A DNA stretch of 64,000 nucleotides from JAEVLT01 sp044598425 (lineage in GTDB: Bacteria; Bacillota; Bacilli; Bacillales; Cytobacillaceae). Of the stretch, positions 56,198 to 64,000 are shown piece after piece. Made by a program: the position numbers and the translations under genes. Under the pieces are notes generated by a model. It ran no database searches and was not told the DNA's origin. It saw only the letters and a list, made by a program, of their open reading frames with translations. The stretch spans positions 496,001 through 560,000 of the forward strand of contig CP172536.1 of assembly GCA_044598425.1 (NCBI GenBank), written 5' to 3'. Positions within the stretch are counted from its first letter, which is position 1. The number at the start of each line of letters is the position of its first letter.

Positions 56198-56243
56198 AGA
56201 GAAGTTTCGAAAATAAGAATAGTGAGAGGAAGGAGAAATCCCT

Positions 56244-57212
56244 ATGAAACTAGGCGTGTTTACTGTTTTATTTGCTGAAAAATCGTTCGAAGAAATGCTT
56301 GATACTGTAAAAGAAGCGGGTCTCCATGCGGTCGAGATTGGTACAGGAGGCTATCCGGGCAGCAATCATTGCCATTTAGACGAATTGTTGGATAGTGACG
56401 AAGCGCGAAAAGTATACCTTCAAAAAGTTAAAGAACGGGATTTGATCATTAGTGCGTTTAGCTGCCATGGTAACCCGATTTCGCCTGATCAGGATTTTGC
56501 TCAGCAGTCCCATGAAACCCTAAAGAAAACCATTAAGCTGGCTTCCCTTATGGATGTACCGGTTGTGAATTGTTTTTCCGGGACAGCTGGCGATCATGAA
56601 GGGGCGAAATATCCAAATTGGCCTGTGACGCCTTGGCCGAATGAATATGGCGACGTATTGAAATGGCAATGGGAAGAGAAGCTGATTCCTTATTGGAAAG
56701 AAGTTGGACAATATGCTAAAGACCATAATGTGAAAATCGGTCTCGAGCTTCACGGCGGCTTCTTGGTGCATACGCCATATACTCTTTTAAAATTGCGCGA
56801 GGCAACGTGTGACGCAATCGGGGCCAATTTGGATCCAAGCCATTTATGGTGGCAGGGGATTGACCCTGTAGGAGCGATTAAAATTTTGGCAAAGGAAAAT
56901 GCGATCCATCATTTTCACGCAAAAGATACGTATATTGATCAGGAAAACGTGAATATGTATGGCTTAACCGATATGCAGCCGTACGGGGAAGTTAGAACAA
57001 GGGCTTGGAGCTTCCGATCGGTTGGCTGCGGGCATAGTTTAAAAGAATGGTCAGATATGATGAGTGTGCTCCGTACGTATGGATACGATTATGTAGTCAG
57101 CATCGAGCATGAAGATCCAATTATGTCGATCAACGAAGGCTTTACTCGTGCTGTTACAAACCTGAAATCGGTGCTAATTGAGGAACCGGTTTCGGAGATG
57201 TGGTGGGTGTAG
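56244..57212 (+). CDS. Sugar phosphate isomerase/epimerase (TIM barrel)
   Basis: This 322-aa protein is a xylose-isomerase-like TIM barrel with metal-site patches VKIGLELHGGF, NLDPSHLWWQGID, HHFHAKDTY and the C-terminal YVVSIEHEDP. GGAAGGAG precedes the ATG, 46 bases after the oxidoreductase gene. Paired Gfo/Idh/MocA and TIM-barrel genes commonly handle keto-sugars together. Confidence 0.9.
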   Translation: MKLGVFTVLFAEKSFEEMLDTVKEAGLHAVEIGTGGYPGSNHCHLDELLDSDEARKVYLQKVKERDLIISAFSCHGNPISPDQDFAQQSHETLKKTIKLASLMDVPVVNCFSGTAGDHEGAKYPNWPVTPWPNEYGDVLKWQWEEKLIPYWKEVGQYAKDHNVKIGLELHGGFLVHTPYTLLKLREATCDAIGANLDPSHLWWQGIDPVGAIKILAKENAIHHFHAKDTYIDQENVNMYGLTDMQPYGEVRTRAWSFRSVGCGHSLKEWSDMMSVLRTYGYDYVVSIEHEDPIMSINEGFTRAVTNLKSVLIEEPVSEMWWV

Positions 57213-57310
57213 AAGCTTGGCGAACACATTGGACAACAGCGGAATGAATGGTGAAAATGGCGGAATGAATTGGATTTCCGCGAGATTATTTTATAAAAGA
57301 GGTGCTCAGT

Positions 57311-58981
57311 TTGCATAAAAAATGGTGGAAAGAAAGTGTCGCTTACCAGGTCTACCCAAGGAGCTTCATGGATAGCAATGGCGATGGAATCGGTGATTTA
57401 AAAGGAGTAACCTCCAAGCTGGATTATTTAAAAGAGCTGGGAATCGACGTGATCTGGCTGTCGCCAATGTACAAGTCGCCTAATGACGACAACGGCTACG
57501 ATATTTCTGATTATCAGGATATTATGGATGAGTTCGGAACGATGGAGGATTTTAATGAACTGCTGGAAGGCGTTCATCAACGCGGGATGAAGTTAATTTT
57601 AGACTTAGTGATCAATCACACGAGTGATGAACATCCATGGTTTATTGAATCACGTTCCTCAAAAGACAATCCGAAGCGCGATTGGTATATTTGGCGCGAT
57701 GGCAAAAACGGCAAGGAACCGAATAACTGGGAATCGATTTTCAGCGGTCCGGCTTGGAAATATGACGAACAAACCGATCAGTATTTTATGCATATTTTCT
57801 CCGAGCGGCAGCCCGATTTAAACTGGGAAAACCTAGAAGTACGAAACGCTTTGTACGATATGGTGAACTGGTGGCTTAAGAAAGGAATCGATGGCTTCCG
57901 TGTTGATGCCATTTCCCATATTAGAAAGGAGCCGGGTTTCCCGGATATGCCGAACCCTGAGAATTTGGACTATGTTCCGTGTTTTCCGAAGATGATGAAT
58001 GTTGAGGGAATTGATGATTTTTTAAGCGAATTTACAGAGAAAACGATCAAAAACTATGACGTAATGACCGTTGGCGAAGCGAACGGCGTTGGCCTTGACG
58101 ATGCGGATCGCTGGGTAGGTGAAGAAAAAGGCTATTTTAATATGATTTTTCAATTTGAATTTTTAAACCTCTGGGATAAAGGGGCAGATGGTTCGGTTGA
58201 TGTACGTGCCTTGAAAAAGAATTTGAGTAAGTGGCAAAAAGGTTTGGAAGGAAGAGGCTGGAATGCTTTGTTCATTGAAAACCATGACCAGCCGCGCCGA
58301 GTCTCAAGCTGGGGCGACGAAAAGAGGTATTGGAAAGAAAGTGCCAAAATGCTTGGTGCTTTGTATTTCTTAATGAAGGGTACTCCGTTTATTTACCAGG
58401 GTCAGGAAATTGGCATGACCAATGTTCGATTCCCTTCGATTGAAGAGTACAACGACGTTGGAATGGTTAACTATTACAAGGTAGAATCTGCTAAAGGCCG
58501 TCGGCATGAAGAAATCATGAAAGTCGTTTGGGAGAAAGGACGCGATAATTCCCGTACGCCAATGCAATGGGATGCGACCCACATGGGAGGATTCACAACT
58601 GCTGATCAAACCTGGCTGAAAGTAAATCCTAATTATCCGAAGATTAACGTTGCGCAGCAGTTGCAGGATTGCGATTCGATCTACTATTTTTACAAAAAAA
58701 TGATCCAGCTGCGTAAAAAAAACCCGCTGTTCGTCTATGGAACATATGAATTGCTGCTTCCAAACCATCCGAGGTTATTTGTCTATACGCGCAAATACGG
58801 AAGCAAAAAGGCAATAGTGATTAACAATTTCAGCAAAAAATCAGCGCGCTTTAAGGTTCCATCAAACGTTTCCTATGAAAAATCAGAACTTGTATTGAAT
58901 AACTATCCTGTGGCCGATCAAAAGCTACGGAAAGAATTTTCGCTTAAACCGTATGAGACAAGAGTGTATTTACTGAAATAA
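57311..58981 (+). CDS. GH13 alpha-glucosidase (oligo-1,6-glucosidase type)
   Basis: This cytoplasmic hydrolase of about 556 aa has nucleophile Asp199 in GFRVDAISHI, acid/base Glu256 in TVGEANGV and Asp326 in ENHDQPR. The calcium-site DSNGDGIGDL and DLVINHTSDEHPWF are typical of MalL/DexB enzymes. TTG 57311 is preferred because GAGGTG lies 6 bases upstream; GTG 57302 overlaps that site. It likely cleaves imported alpha-glucosides such as isomaltose, maltose or trehalose-related sugars. Confidence 0.94.
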   Translation: MHKKWWKESVAYQVYPRSFMDSNGDGIGDLKGVTSKLDYLKELGIDVIWLSPMYKSPNDDNGYDISDYQDIMDEFGTMEDFNELLEGVHQRGMKLILDLVINHTSDEHPWFIESRSSKDNPKRDWYIWRDGKNGKEPNNWESIFSGPAWKYDEQTDQYFMHIFSERQPDLNWENLEVRNALYDMVNWWLKKGIDGFRVDAISHIRKEPGFPDMPNPENLDYVPCFPKMMNVEGIDDFLSEFTEKTIKNYDVMTVGEANGVGLDDADRWVGEEKGYFNMIFQFEFLNLWDKGADGSVDVRALKKNLSKWQKGLEGRGWNALFIENHDQPRRVSSWGDEKRYWKESAKMLGALYFLMKGTPFIYQGQEIGMTNVRFPSIEEYNDVGMVNYYKVESAKGRRHEEIMKVVWEKGRDNSRTPMQWDATHMGGFTTADQTWLKVNPNYPKINVAQQLQDCDSIYYFYKKMIQLRKKNPLFVYGTYELLLPNHPRLFVYTRKYGSKKAIVINNFSKKSARFKVPSNVSYEKSELVLNNYPVADQKLRKEFSLKPYETRVYLLK

Positions 58982-58986
58982 ATTTT

Positions 58987-59012
58987 GGGGCGATTCTCGC
59001 CTCTTTTTTTTT
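58987..59012 (+). terminator. Terminator of the alpha-glucosidase gene
   Basis: GGGGCGA pairs with TCGCCTC across TTC (two wobble positions) and is followed by nine T residues. Confidence 0.75.
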
Positions 59013-59100
59013 CGAAAAATGTTTTGTAAACCTATTCGTTAACTAGGGTATTTGTGTGCTATAATGATGATTGATTTTCATTTTCGTGGAGGGGGAAAGG

Positions 59101-60162
59101 ATGTCTCAAATAAATAATTCGCTCCAGGCAGAACAGCCTGCTTCTAAAAAGCCGATTTTATATGCCATTATCTTTTTACTCATTGCGGCTGCCGGATTAC
59201 TGTACGTAAAGTGGTTCCCTTATTTCCAAAAAGCGATTGCTGCTTCTGCTACTCACTCAATCGGCAGCTCTATTTTAGGTGATAAAGCGGAATTCTCATG
59301 GAGCAGTGCCTGGAGTTATGCGCTTGTTTATTTTAATGCGGTTTGGAAAGCGGCCATTCTTGGCATTTTGCTTGGATCTTTAATCCAAGTTCTGCTGCCG
59401 ACCAATTGGTTAATCAGGGTATTGGGGAAAACTTCTTTTGGCAGTACTGCTGTTGCGGGCTTGGCTTCCATTCCCGGAATGATGTGCACTTGCTGCGCTG
59501 CTCCAATGGCAGTTGGTTTGCGCAATAAGAATGTTTCTGTCGGTGCTAGTCTAGCATTTTGGATTGGAAATCCAACCATCAACCCGGCAACACTTATTTT
59601 TATGGCCTTTGTTTTATCATGGAAGTTCACATTGCTTCGTCTCGTATTTGGCGTCATTTTAACATTCGGGGTGAGCTACTTGGCCAACTGGTTTGCTCCT
59701 GAAGTGAAACCGATCGACCTTGAAAAAATGATCGAAAGTACGGAACAGGCGGCTACCGGATCCTTCGTTTCAAGATGGCTAAAAGCAATTGTCAGCATGA
59801 TTTTATATATCTTGCCTGCCTATGTTCTTTCGGTGCTGCTAATGGGCGCTGTCCGCGTGTGGCTGTTTCCGCACATCAGCGATACGGCGGAGAATAGTTT
59901 GTTAACCATTATTGGCTTTGCGATTGCCGGTATGCTATTTGTGATTCCAACAGCTGCGGAAATCCCAATGATCCAAACATTTATGTCGTTTGGGCTTGGC
60001 GGAGGACCGGCAGCAGCTCTGTTAATTACTTTGCCGTCCATCAGTCTTCCGTCTTTATTGCTCGTGGCAAAATCATTTCCGAAAAAAGTTCTGCTTTTCG
60101 TCGCGGGTTCTGTCGTGGTATTAGGGGTGTTGAGCGGAATAGCAGGTATGTTGATTTTGTAG
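59101..60162 (+). CDS. UPF0718/ArsP-like permease
   Basis: This protein of about 353 aa has eight or more membrane helices. The motif GMMCTCCAAPMAVGLRNK (residues ~128-145) with its Cys cluster, and IGNPTINPATLIFMAF, mark the YraQ/ArsP permease family. Some members export methylarsenicals. GGAGGGGGAAAGG precedes ATG 59101. Substrate unknown. Confidence 0.85.
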   Translation: MSQINNSLQAEQPASKKPILYAIIFLLIAAAGLLYVKWFPYFQKAIAASATHSIGSSILGDKAEFSWSSAWSYALVYFNAVWKAAILGILLGSLIQVLLPTNWLIRVLGKTSFGSTAVAGLASIPGMMCTCCAAPMAVGLRNKNVSVGASLAFWIGNPTINPATLIFMAFVLSWKFTLLRLVFGVILTFGVSYLANWFAPEVKPIDLEKMIESTEQAATGSFVSRWLKAIVSMILYILPAYVLSVLLMGAVRVWLFPHISDTAENSLLTIIGFAIAGMLFVIPTAAEIPMIQTFMSFGLGGGPAAALLITLPSISLPSLLLVAKSFPKKVLLFVAGSVVVLGVLSGIAGMLIL

Positions 60163-60190
60163 CTTGTAGGCTGTGCCTATGAGCTTTTTT
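60160..60190 (+). terminator. Terminator of the permease gene
   Basis: AGCTTGTAGGC pairs with GCCTATGAGCT (two central mismatches) and leads into TTTTTT. Confidence 0.7.
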
Positions 60191-60193
60191 GTA

Positions 60194-60223
60194 TTATCAG
60201 AATTTATATCTGAACTTCGATAA
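60194..60223. repeat. Dispersed repeat, TTATCAGAATTTATA family (copy 3)
   Basis: TTATCAGAATTTATATCTGA then ACTTCGATAA, the closest relative of the copy at 26344-26372. Confidence 0.8.
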
Positions 60224-60225
60224 TT

Positions 60226-60269
60226 GAGGGTGTCCCAAAAGTATAGCTTTTAGGAACACCCTTTTTTTG
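60226..60269 (+). terminator. Second terminator-like hairpin
   Basis: GAGGGTGTCCCAAAAG pairs with CTTTTAGGAACACCCT and runs into seven T residues. This GGGTGT-type hairpin is common between genes of Bacillaceae and may itself be a repeat. Confidence 0.65.
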
Positions 60270-60284
60270 TTTGTTCTGAACCTT

Positions 60285-60385
60285 GTCTGTTGATTTCCGC
60301 CCCAGGCGCTTCGCTTTCCGCCAATTTTAACAAGAATCTCGCCAATTTCCACAATCATTCCGCCAAACTGATACTTCCAGCGGAA
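60285..60385. repeat. Interspersed TTTCCGCC-rich repeat
   Basis: GATTTCCGCCCCAGGCGCTT and CGCTTTCCGCC resemble a short intergenic repeat seen widely in Bacillus. TTCCGCC-like words recur about every 30 bases here (60293, 60317, 60357). A related patch, GGCGGAATGAATTGGATTTC, lies at 57260-57279. Confidence 0.45.
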
Positions 60386-60474
60386 AGTGTTATAATAGTA
60401 AGAAACAGAGTAAAAATATCCTCTTTGATTATCAATCTGTCAATCTTTTTTAAATGAACGAAAAGGAGATGGTG

Positions 60475-61461
60475 ATGATGGGTTTGATGAAAAAAGGGAT
60501 GACGATTCTACACTTTGACGATACATATTTTGAACAGCAGAAGCTGCAGAAATATCCTCATGAAGAATTTGACTTCGAAAAACTGCTGCATGTCAATCTT
60601 TATTGCGAACCGGATTCACTTGAAATTTTAGAAAAAACGCTACAGGCAAGAAGCCAAAAGGGCATTACGTTCATAGGCAGCGGAAACTATCATTATATCA
60701 GTTTTTTATTATTAAAAGAAATCACAAAACCTTTTACACTCGTATTATTTGATAACCACCCCGATCTACAAGCCGCCGAAGAACAAGAGCAGAACCTGCT
60801 TTCCTGCGGTTCGTGGGTGTCCTATGCATTAAAAGAATTGCCGCTATTACAGCGTGTGGTCATCATCGGTCCAACCACAGCCATGCCGCTTCAAGCCACC
60901 GAATCCCGGGTTGTCATTTTTCCGTTCGATGGCAGCCACTATTACTCGTTAAAATCCATCCTCTCTGCGATTCATACAGAAACTGTCTACATTAGCATTG
61001 ATAAAGATGTTTTGGACCGATCCGAAGTGGAGACCAACTGGGATCAAGGGATCATGCATCTCGAAACCTTGACGCAATATCTTACCGTTATTTTGAAAAA
61101 TAAACAGGTTGAAGGGGTCGACATTTGCGGAGAGGAACATCTCTCTCCTGTACAGGCTTTTCTGCCGGACTATCAAAAAATCATCCGAAAAAATGAAGAA
61201 GCCAATATAAAAATAGTAGAAACCTGCTTAAAGGCAGGGGCGTTTCAACAAGAGGTGCATAATTTGAATATTTTCGATTCAATCGATCATCGCCTATTTC
61301 CAAAAGCCGATTACGACCAAATGGCAAACGATGTTGCCCTTGCGGTTAAATGGGTGAATCGCAATGCGGATCCATACCAAATGGATCAAAGCAAACTAAA
61401 TTTAATGGGGCATTCCGCCGGCGGGCAATACGGCGGATATCTTTGCATGCAAGACACTTAG
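60475..61461 (+). CDS. Arginase-like protein fused to an esterase scrap
   Basis: The first ~265 residues form a ureohydrolase (arginase/agmatinase) fold with metal motifs FDNHPD and SIDKDVLD. The last ~65 residues (DYDQMANDVALAVKWVNRNA and LNLMGHSAGGQYGG) belong to an alpha/beta-hydrolase esterase, cut off after the GHSAGG nucleophile elbow. ATG 60475 follows AAGGAG; ATG 60454 lies ahead of that site. The arginase part may still work; the tail is probably inert. Confidence 0.7.
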   Translation: MMGLMKKGMTILHFDDTYFEQQKLQKYPHEEFDFEKLLHVNLYCEPDSLEILEKTLQARSQKGITFIGSGNYHYISFLLLKEITKPFTLVLFDNHPDLQAAEEQEQNLLSCGSWVSYALKELPLLQRVVIIGPTTAMPLQATESRVVIFPFDGSHYYSLKSILSAIHTETVYISIDKDVLDRSEVETNWDQGIMHLETLTQYLTVILKNKQVEGVDICGEEHLSPVQAFLPDYQKIIRKNEEANIKIVETCLKAGAFQQEVHNLNIFDSIDHRLFPKADYDQMANDVALAVKWVNRNADPYQMDQSKLNLMGHSAGGQYGGYLCMQDT

Positions 61462-61560
61462 CCATACGAAGGTAACGAAGCTGCTTGGAGATGACAGAGC
61501 ATAAGCGGGAAGCGCAGAAAATGACGGCTGCGGTCACGGCATTTTTAAATAGATATAGAT
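61275..61560 (+). pseudogene. Alpha/beta-hydrolase esterase remnants
   Basis: GHSAGGQYGGYL lies in the frame of the arginase-like gene (to 61461). The true esterase end, HKREAQKMTAAVTAFLNRYR, appears in another frame up to 61560. The middle of the gene, with the catalytic Asp and His, is missing. Confidence 0.7.
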
Positions 61561-61564
61561 AAAA

Positions 61565-61600
61565 AACGCGGTTTTGGCTATAAAAGCCAAACCGCGTCGA
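61565..61600 (-). terminator. Terminator of the aminotransferase gene
   Basis: ACGCGGTTTTGGCT pairs with AGCCAAACCGCGT across ATAAA, with a T-run on the minus strand (AAAAAA at 61560-61565). Confidence 0.88.
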
Positions 61601-61609
61601 AACCATCAA

Positions 61610-62776
61610 CTACGCCTGAATGTAAGTAAGCTCTCTAAAACGCTCTGCCGCTTTTGCTGGATCAACGGACAACCCCAATTCATTCAGCGTTTCCCCAATT
61701 AAGACAATGGCTTTTTCGAGCATTTCCTCAGTAGCATTGCCCATATGGCCGATGCGGAAGGCTTTTCCTGCCAAATGAGCAAGCGCCCCAGCGACAATGA
61801 CGCCTTTTTTTGCTAAAGCAGTGCGGAATTCAGCATCATTCACACCCATTGGATAAAGAATGCAGCTTAGAGTCCAAGCAGCGTCACTTTCTTCGGCCAG
61901 CGCCCGCATTCCGTATACAGATAGTGCTCCTCTGACAGCTTTGCCTAATGCCTCGTGGCGCTTATGCCGCTGCTCCATTTCTTCCTCCATCACTAACCGC
62001 ATTCCTTCATCATATGCGTAAATAAGATTAACCGGTGGGGTAGCAAAATATTTTCCCGGATCATTCATAATCGGGATCCAATTGTAAATGTCACAATAGT
62101 AGGCGGGAACTCGCTTGATTTGCTTCCGAGCCTCGAGGGCGGATTGATTAAACGCCACGATTGCCAAACCGGGCGGTACGCCAATTGCTTTTTGGGAGCC
62201 AGTCAAAATAATATCAATCTTTGCTTCTGCGCTGCCGTACGTCTTGCTCATATCCTCTTGCATCGCTGCTGTTGCGCAGACACCGTCGAGGATGACAAGA
62301 GCGCCGTGTTTTTTTATGATTGGAACAAGTGCATCCAAATCCGCGGAAACACCGGTAGAAGTATCCGCATGGGTGATCGTAACAGCTTTGAAAGTGCCAG
62401 CTGCAAGTGTTTTCTCAACATCTTCCGGATTTACCCGTTTTCCCCATTCTGATTGAAGCACATCAACTTCGATTCCATAGGCTTCCCCCAATTGAATGAA
62501 CCGATCGCCAAAGTAACCTTGGCTGATGACTAAAATTTTCTCTCCGGCCTGGACAGTATTGACGAGAGCCATTTCCATCGCCAATGTTCCCGAACCGCTG
62601 ATAACAAAGACTTCGCCATCTGTTTTCAGCAGTTCTTTTGTTTTTTCGATGGCGCGCCGATAGATGGCGACAAAACGTGGATCGGTATGGCTCCTTGTTT
62701 CCGAAGCAAGCGCATCGTAAATCGAATCGACAACCGGTGTCGGACCAGGTATGAGCAGCATTTCCTTATTCCGCAT
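61610..62776 (-). CDS. Class V aminotransferase (alanine-glyoxylate/serine-pyruvate type)
   Basis: This 388-aa PLP enzyme has LIPGPTPV at the N-terminus, VISGSGTLAMEMAL, ILDGVCATAA and the PLP lysine in LTGSQKAIGVPPG near residue 195. AAATACC and GGGGG lie before the ATG. It resembles archaeal-type alanine-glyoxylate/serine-pyruvate aminotransferases and PucG. The exact amino donor is open. Confidence 0.9.
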   Translation of the reverse strand: MRNKEMLLIPGPTPVVDSIYDALASETRSHTDPRFVAIYRRAIEKTKELLKTDGEVFVISGSGTLAMEMALVNTVQAGEKILVISQGYFGDRFIQLGEAYGIEVDVLQSEWGKRVNPEDVEKTLAAGTFKAVTITHADTSTGVSADLDALVPIIKKHGALVILDGVCATAAMQEDMSKTYGSAEAKIDIILTGSQKAIGVPPGLAIVAFNQSALEARKQIKRVPAYYCDIYNWIPIMNDPGKYFATPPVNLIYAYDEGMRLVMEEEMEQRHKRHEALGKAVRGALSVYGMRALAEESDAAWTLSCILYPMGVNDAEFRTALAKKGVIVAGALAHLAGKAFRIGHMGNATEEMLEKAIVLIGETLNELGLSVDPAKAAERFRELTYIQA

Positions 62777-62941
62777 GGTATTTCCCCCTTATGATGATAA
62801 AATGAACCAGCAAATTAGACTTTTATTACTTCTATTTTTCATCGCTAAAAACCTGCTTTTTGAATCGATCATTTCCGACAAATTCAAATTTGTTTCAGAT
62901 CATGTATAATAAAAATGAAAAAGATTACTGAGGGGAGAAGC

Positions 62942-63064
62942 GATGTCGATCCGATTTCAGCTGTTGTGCTTGCCGCGATTTTTTTCGGTGAAAGCATGAG
63001 TTTGATGCAAATGGCAGGCGAAGTGCTTATCCTAGGCTCGACGTTTGTAAGCGAGCGGTTTTAG
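62942..63064 (+). pseudogene. DMT (EamA) transporter, C-terminal scrap
   Basis: The frame reads DPISAVVLAAIFFGESMSLM then GEVLILGSTFVSERF and stops: the last helices of a drug/metabolite transporter, ~40 of ~300 residues. A promoter-like TATAAT (62905-62910) and ribosome site GAGGGGAG with an out-of-frame ATG (62943) stand directly upstream, as if an internal deletion joined the gene's start to its end. Confidence 0.75.
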
Positions 63065-63114
63065 CTAAAGGCGCATAAATGAGCGGATCAAAACGTTTAG
63101 CTGGGAGTTTAATT

Positions 63115-63708
63115 ATGAAGGATTATTTTTACGAAAAATTGTTAAACATCAAGACAGCAGGAGAACAGCAAGGATTCAATCCGACACGGCAATATCATCG
63201 TTATGAGCCGACTCCGTACATGGCTCTTGAGGAATTAATGGCAAACTATAAATTGAAAAGCAGCGACCGCATTGTTGATTTTGGATGCGGGAAGGGGCGG
63301 TTAAACTTCTTCTTTCATTATACTTGTGGTGCAGCTGTTGTTGGTGTGGAGATGAACGAAACGTTCTGCCAAAAAGCGCTTGATAATCTGAAAAATTATC
63401 GTAAAAAAACGAAGAAAATTCAATTTTTTTGCGGCAAGGCGGAAGATTATCCCGTTGATCCCCGGGATAATCGTTTTTATTTTTTTAATCCCTTCTCGGT
63501 CGAAATATTTCGCACGGTTATCAATAATTTGCTGCTATCGTATGAAGCAGCGCCGCGGGAAATGGAACTGATTTTGTATTATCCGGCAGATGATTATCTT
63601 TATTTTTTAGAAAAATACTCCCCGTTTGAATTGAAGATGGAAGTGGGTTTGCAGAATTTGTATGAACACGATCCATATGAACGTTTTTTAATTTACCGGT
63701 TTGGTTAA
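63115..63708 (+). CDS. SAM-dependent methyltransferase
   Basis: This class I methyltransferase of about 197 aa has DRIVDFGCGKGRLNFF as SAM motif I and VVGVEMNETF as motif II, followed by FFCGKAEDY and FFNPFSVEIF. GGGAG precedes ATG 63115; ATG 63079 is a weaker start. Substrate unknown. Confidence 0.85.
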   Translation: MKDYFYEKLLNIKTAGEQQGFNPTRQYHRYEPTPYMALEELMANYKLKSSDRIVDFGCGKGRLNFFFHYTCGAAVVGVEMNETFCQKALDNLKNYRKKTKKIQFFCGKAEDYPVDPRDNRFYFFNPFSVEIFRTVINNLLLSYEAAPREMELILYYPADDYLYFLEKYSPFELKMEVGLQNLYEHDPYERFLIYRFG

Positions 63709-63724
63709 TAGAGAGGGAATGAAA

Positions 63725-64000
63725 ATGAATGTGGTCCTGTCAATTATTCAATTGTTATGGATGAGCTTTGTCCAATTGTTCTATTTGCTGGGAGTATTGA
63801 TTGGAAGTGGTCTGCTCTTAGGCTATTTTGAAAAGCTTTCCAACACCTTGCTGGTTCGGGCTTTTGGACTAAAGGGATTATTGCTGACGGCTTGGCTCGG
63901 TACGCCGATCCATGAATTGGGGCACTTGCTTATGTGCTTTCTTTGGGGGCATCGGGTGACGCGGGTGAAGCTGTTGCGGTTGAACAGTCCGGATGGCGTA
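63725..64000 (+). CDS. M50-like membrane metallopeptidase, 5' part (runs off the window)
   Basis: The frame is open to the window end with no stop. AGAGAGGG precedes ATG 63725 (ATG 63719 is an alternative). It begins with a hydrophobic helix (SFVQLFYLLGVLIGSGLLLG), then TPIHELGHLLMCFLWG, whose HELGH is the zinc-protease motif within a membrane region. That fits M50-type intramembrane peptidases or related inactive proteins. Confidence 0.75.
   Translation, partial: MNVVLSIIQLLWMSFVQLFYLLGVLIGSGLLLGYFEKLSNTLLVRAFGLKGLLLTAWLGTPIHELGHLLMCFLWGHRVTRVKLLRLNSPDGV

Overview
The window is low-GC Firmicute DNA, most likely from a Bacillaceae species. Evidence: strong AGGAGG-type ribosome sites, TTG and GTG starts, Rex and glycine-riboswitch control, LacI and YesM/YesN regulators, and protein sets typical of Bacillus. 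The species cannot be fixed from the sequence. I see no rRNA or tRNA gene.

Layout. 1-4572: a beta-1,2-glucan locus (3' part of a GH94 oligoglucan phosphorylase, a LacI regulator, a secreted GH144-like glucanase with a 30-bp palindromic operator). 5.1-12.9 kb: retropepsin-like and SEC-C proteins, pckA with a Rex-type operator, a small membrane protein, and a SNF2 ATPase with an unknown partner. 13.2-15.8 kb: a glycine riboswitch in front of a CycA-like permease, a 21-bp repeat array, and a DegV protein. 16.4-22.3 kb: a UgpB/A/E/C-like importer operon with a sugar isomerase and a HAD phosphatase. 22.4-26.3 kb: a YkvA-like protein and a SWIM/SNF2 helicase. 26.3-27.1 kb: interspersed repeats and a striking 52-bp palindromic tandem array. 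27.5-29.5 kb: a decayed catabolic cluster (GntR pseudogene, intact HMG-CoA lyase, dehydrogenase fragment). 29.6-34.9 kb: Rex-type operator plus ldh, an MFS carrier, a hemY cut off at a repeat, an SDR enzyme and an IS1380 remnant.

35.2-43.1 kb is the centrepiece: a complete type II-A CRISPR-Cas locus, cas9 - tracrRNA - cas1 - cas2 - long csn2 - array. Cas9 is compact (1061 aa, SaCas9/St1Cas9-like) with all nuclease residues present. The tracrRNA has its own promoter inside the end of cas9, a predicted 5' hairpin, an anti-repeat, a nexus and a terminator. The array has 35 good repeats plus degenerate remnants at its far end. The older repeats match the tracrRNA better than the newer ones do.

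43.4-64 kb: a POT peptide transporter, a 3D-domain cell-wall protein, the NAD(P)HX repair enzyme, then a sugar-uptake regulon (ABC transporter, YesM/YesN two-component system, thuA remnant, Gfo/Idh/MocA dehydrogenase, isomerase, GH13 alpha-glucosidase). Here a ~45-bp promoter element occurs in front of both transcription units. The end holds an ArsP-like permease, an arginase-like/esterase chimera, an aminotransferase, a DMT-transporter scrap, a methyltransferase and the start of an M50-like membrane peptidase.

Overall, many metabolic modules are controlled by redox, sugar or glycine signals, with frequent gene decay next to repeats and one apparently intact adaptive immune system.
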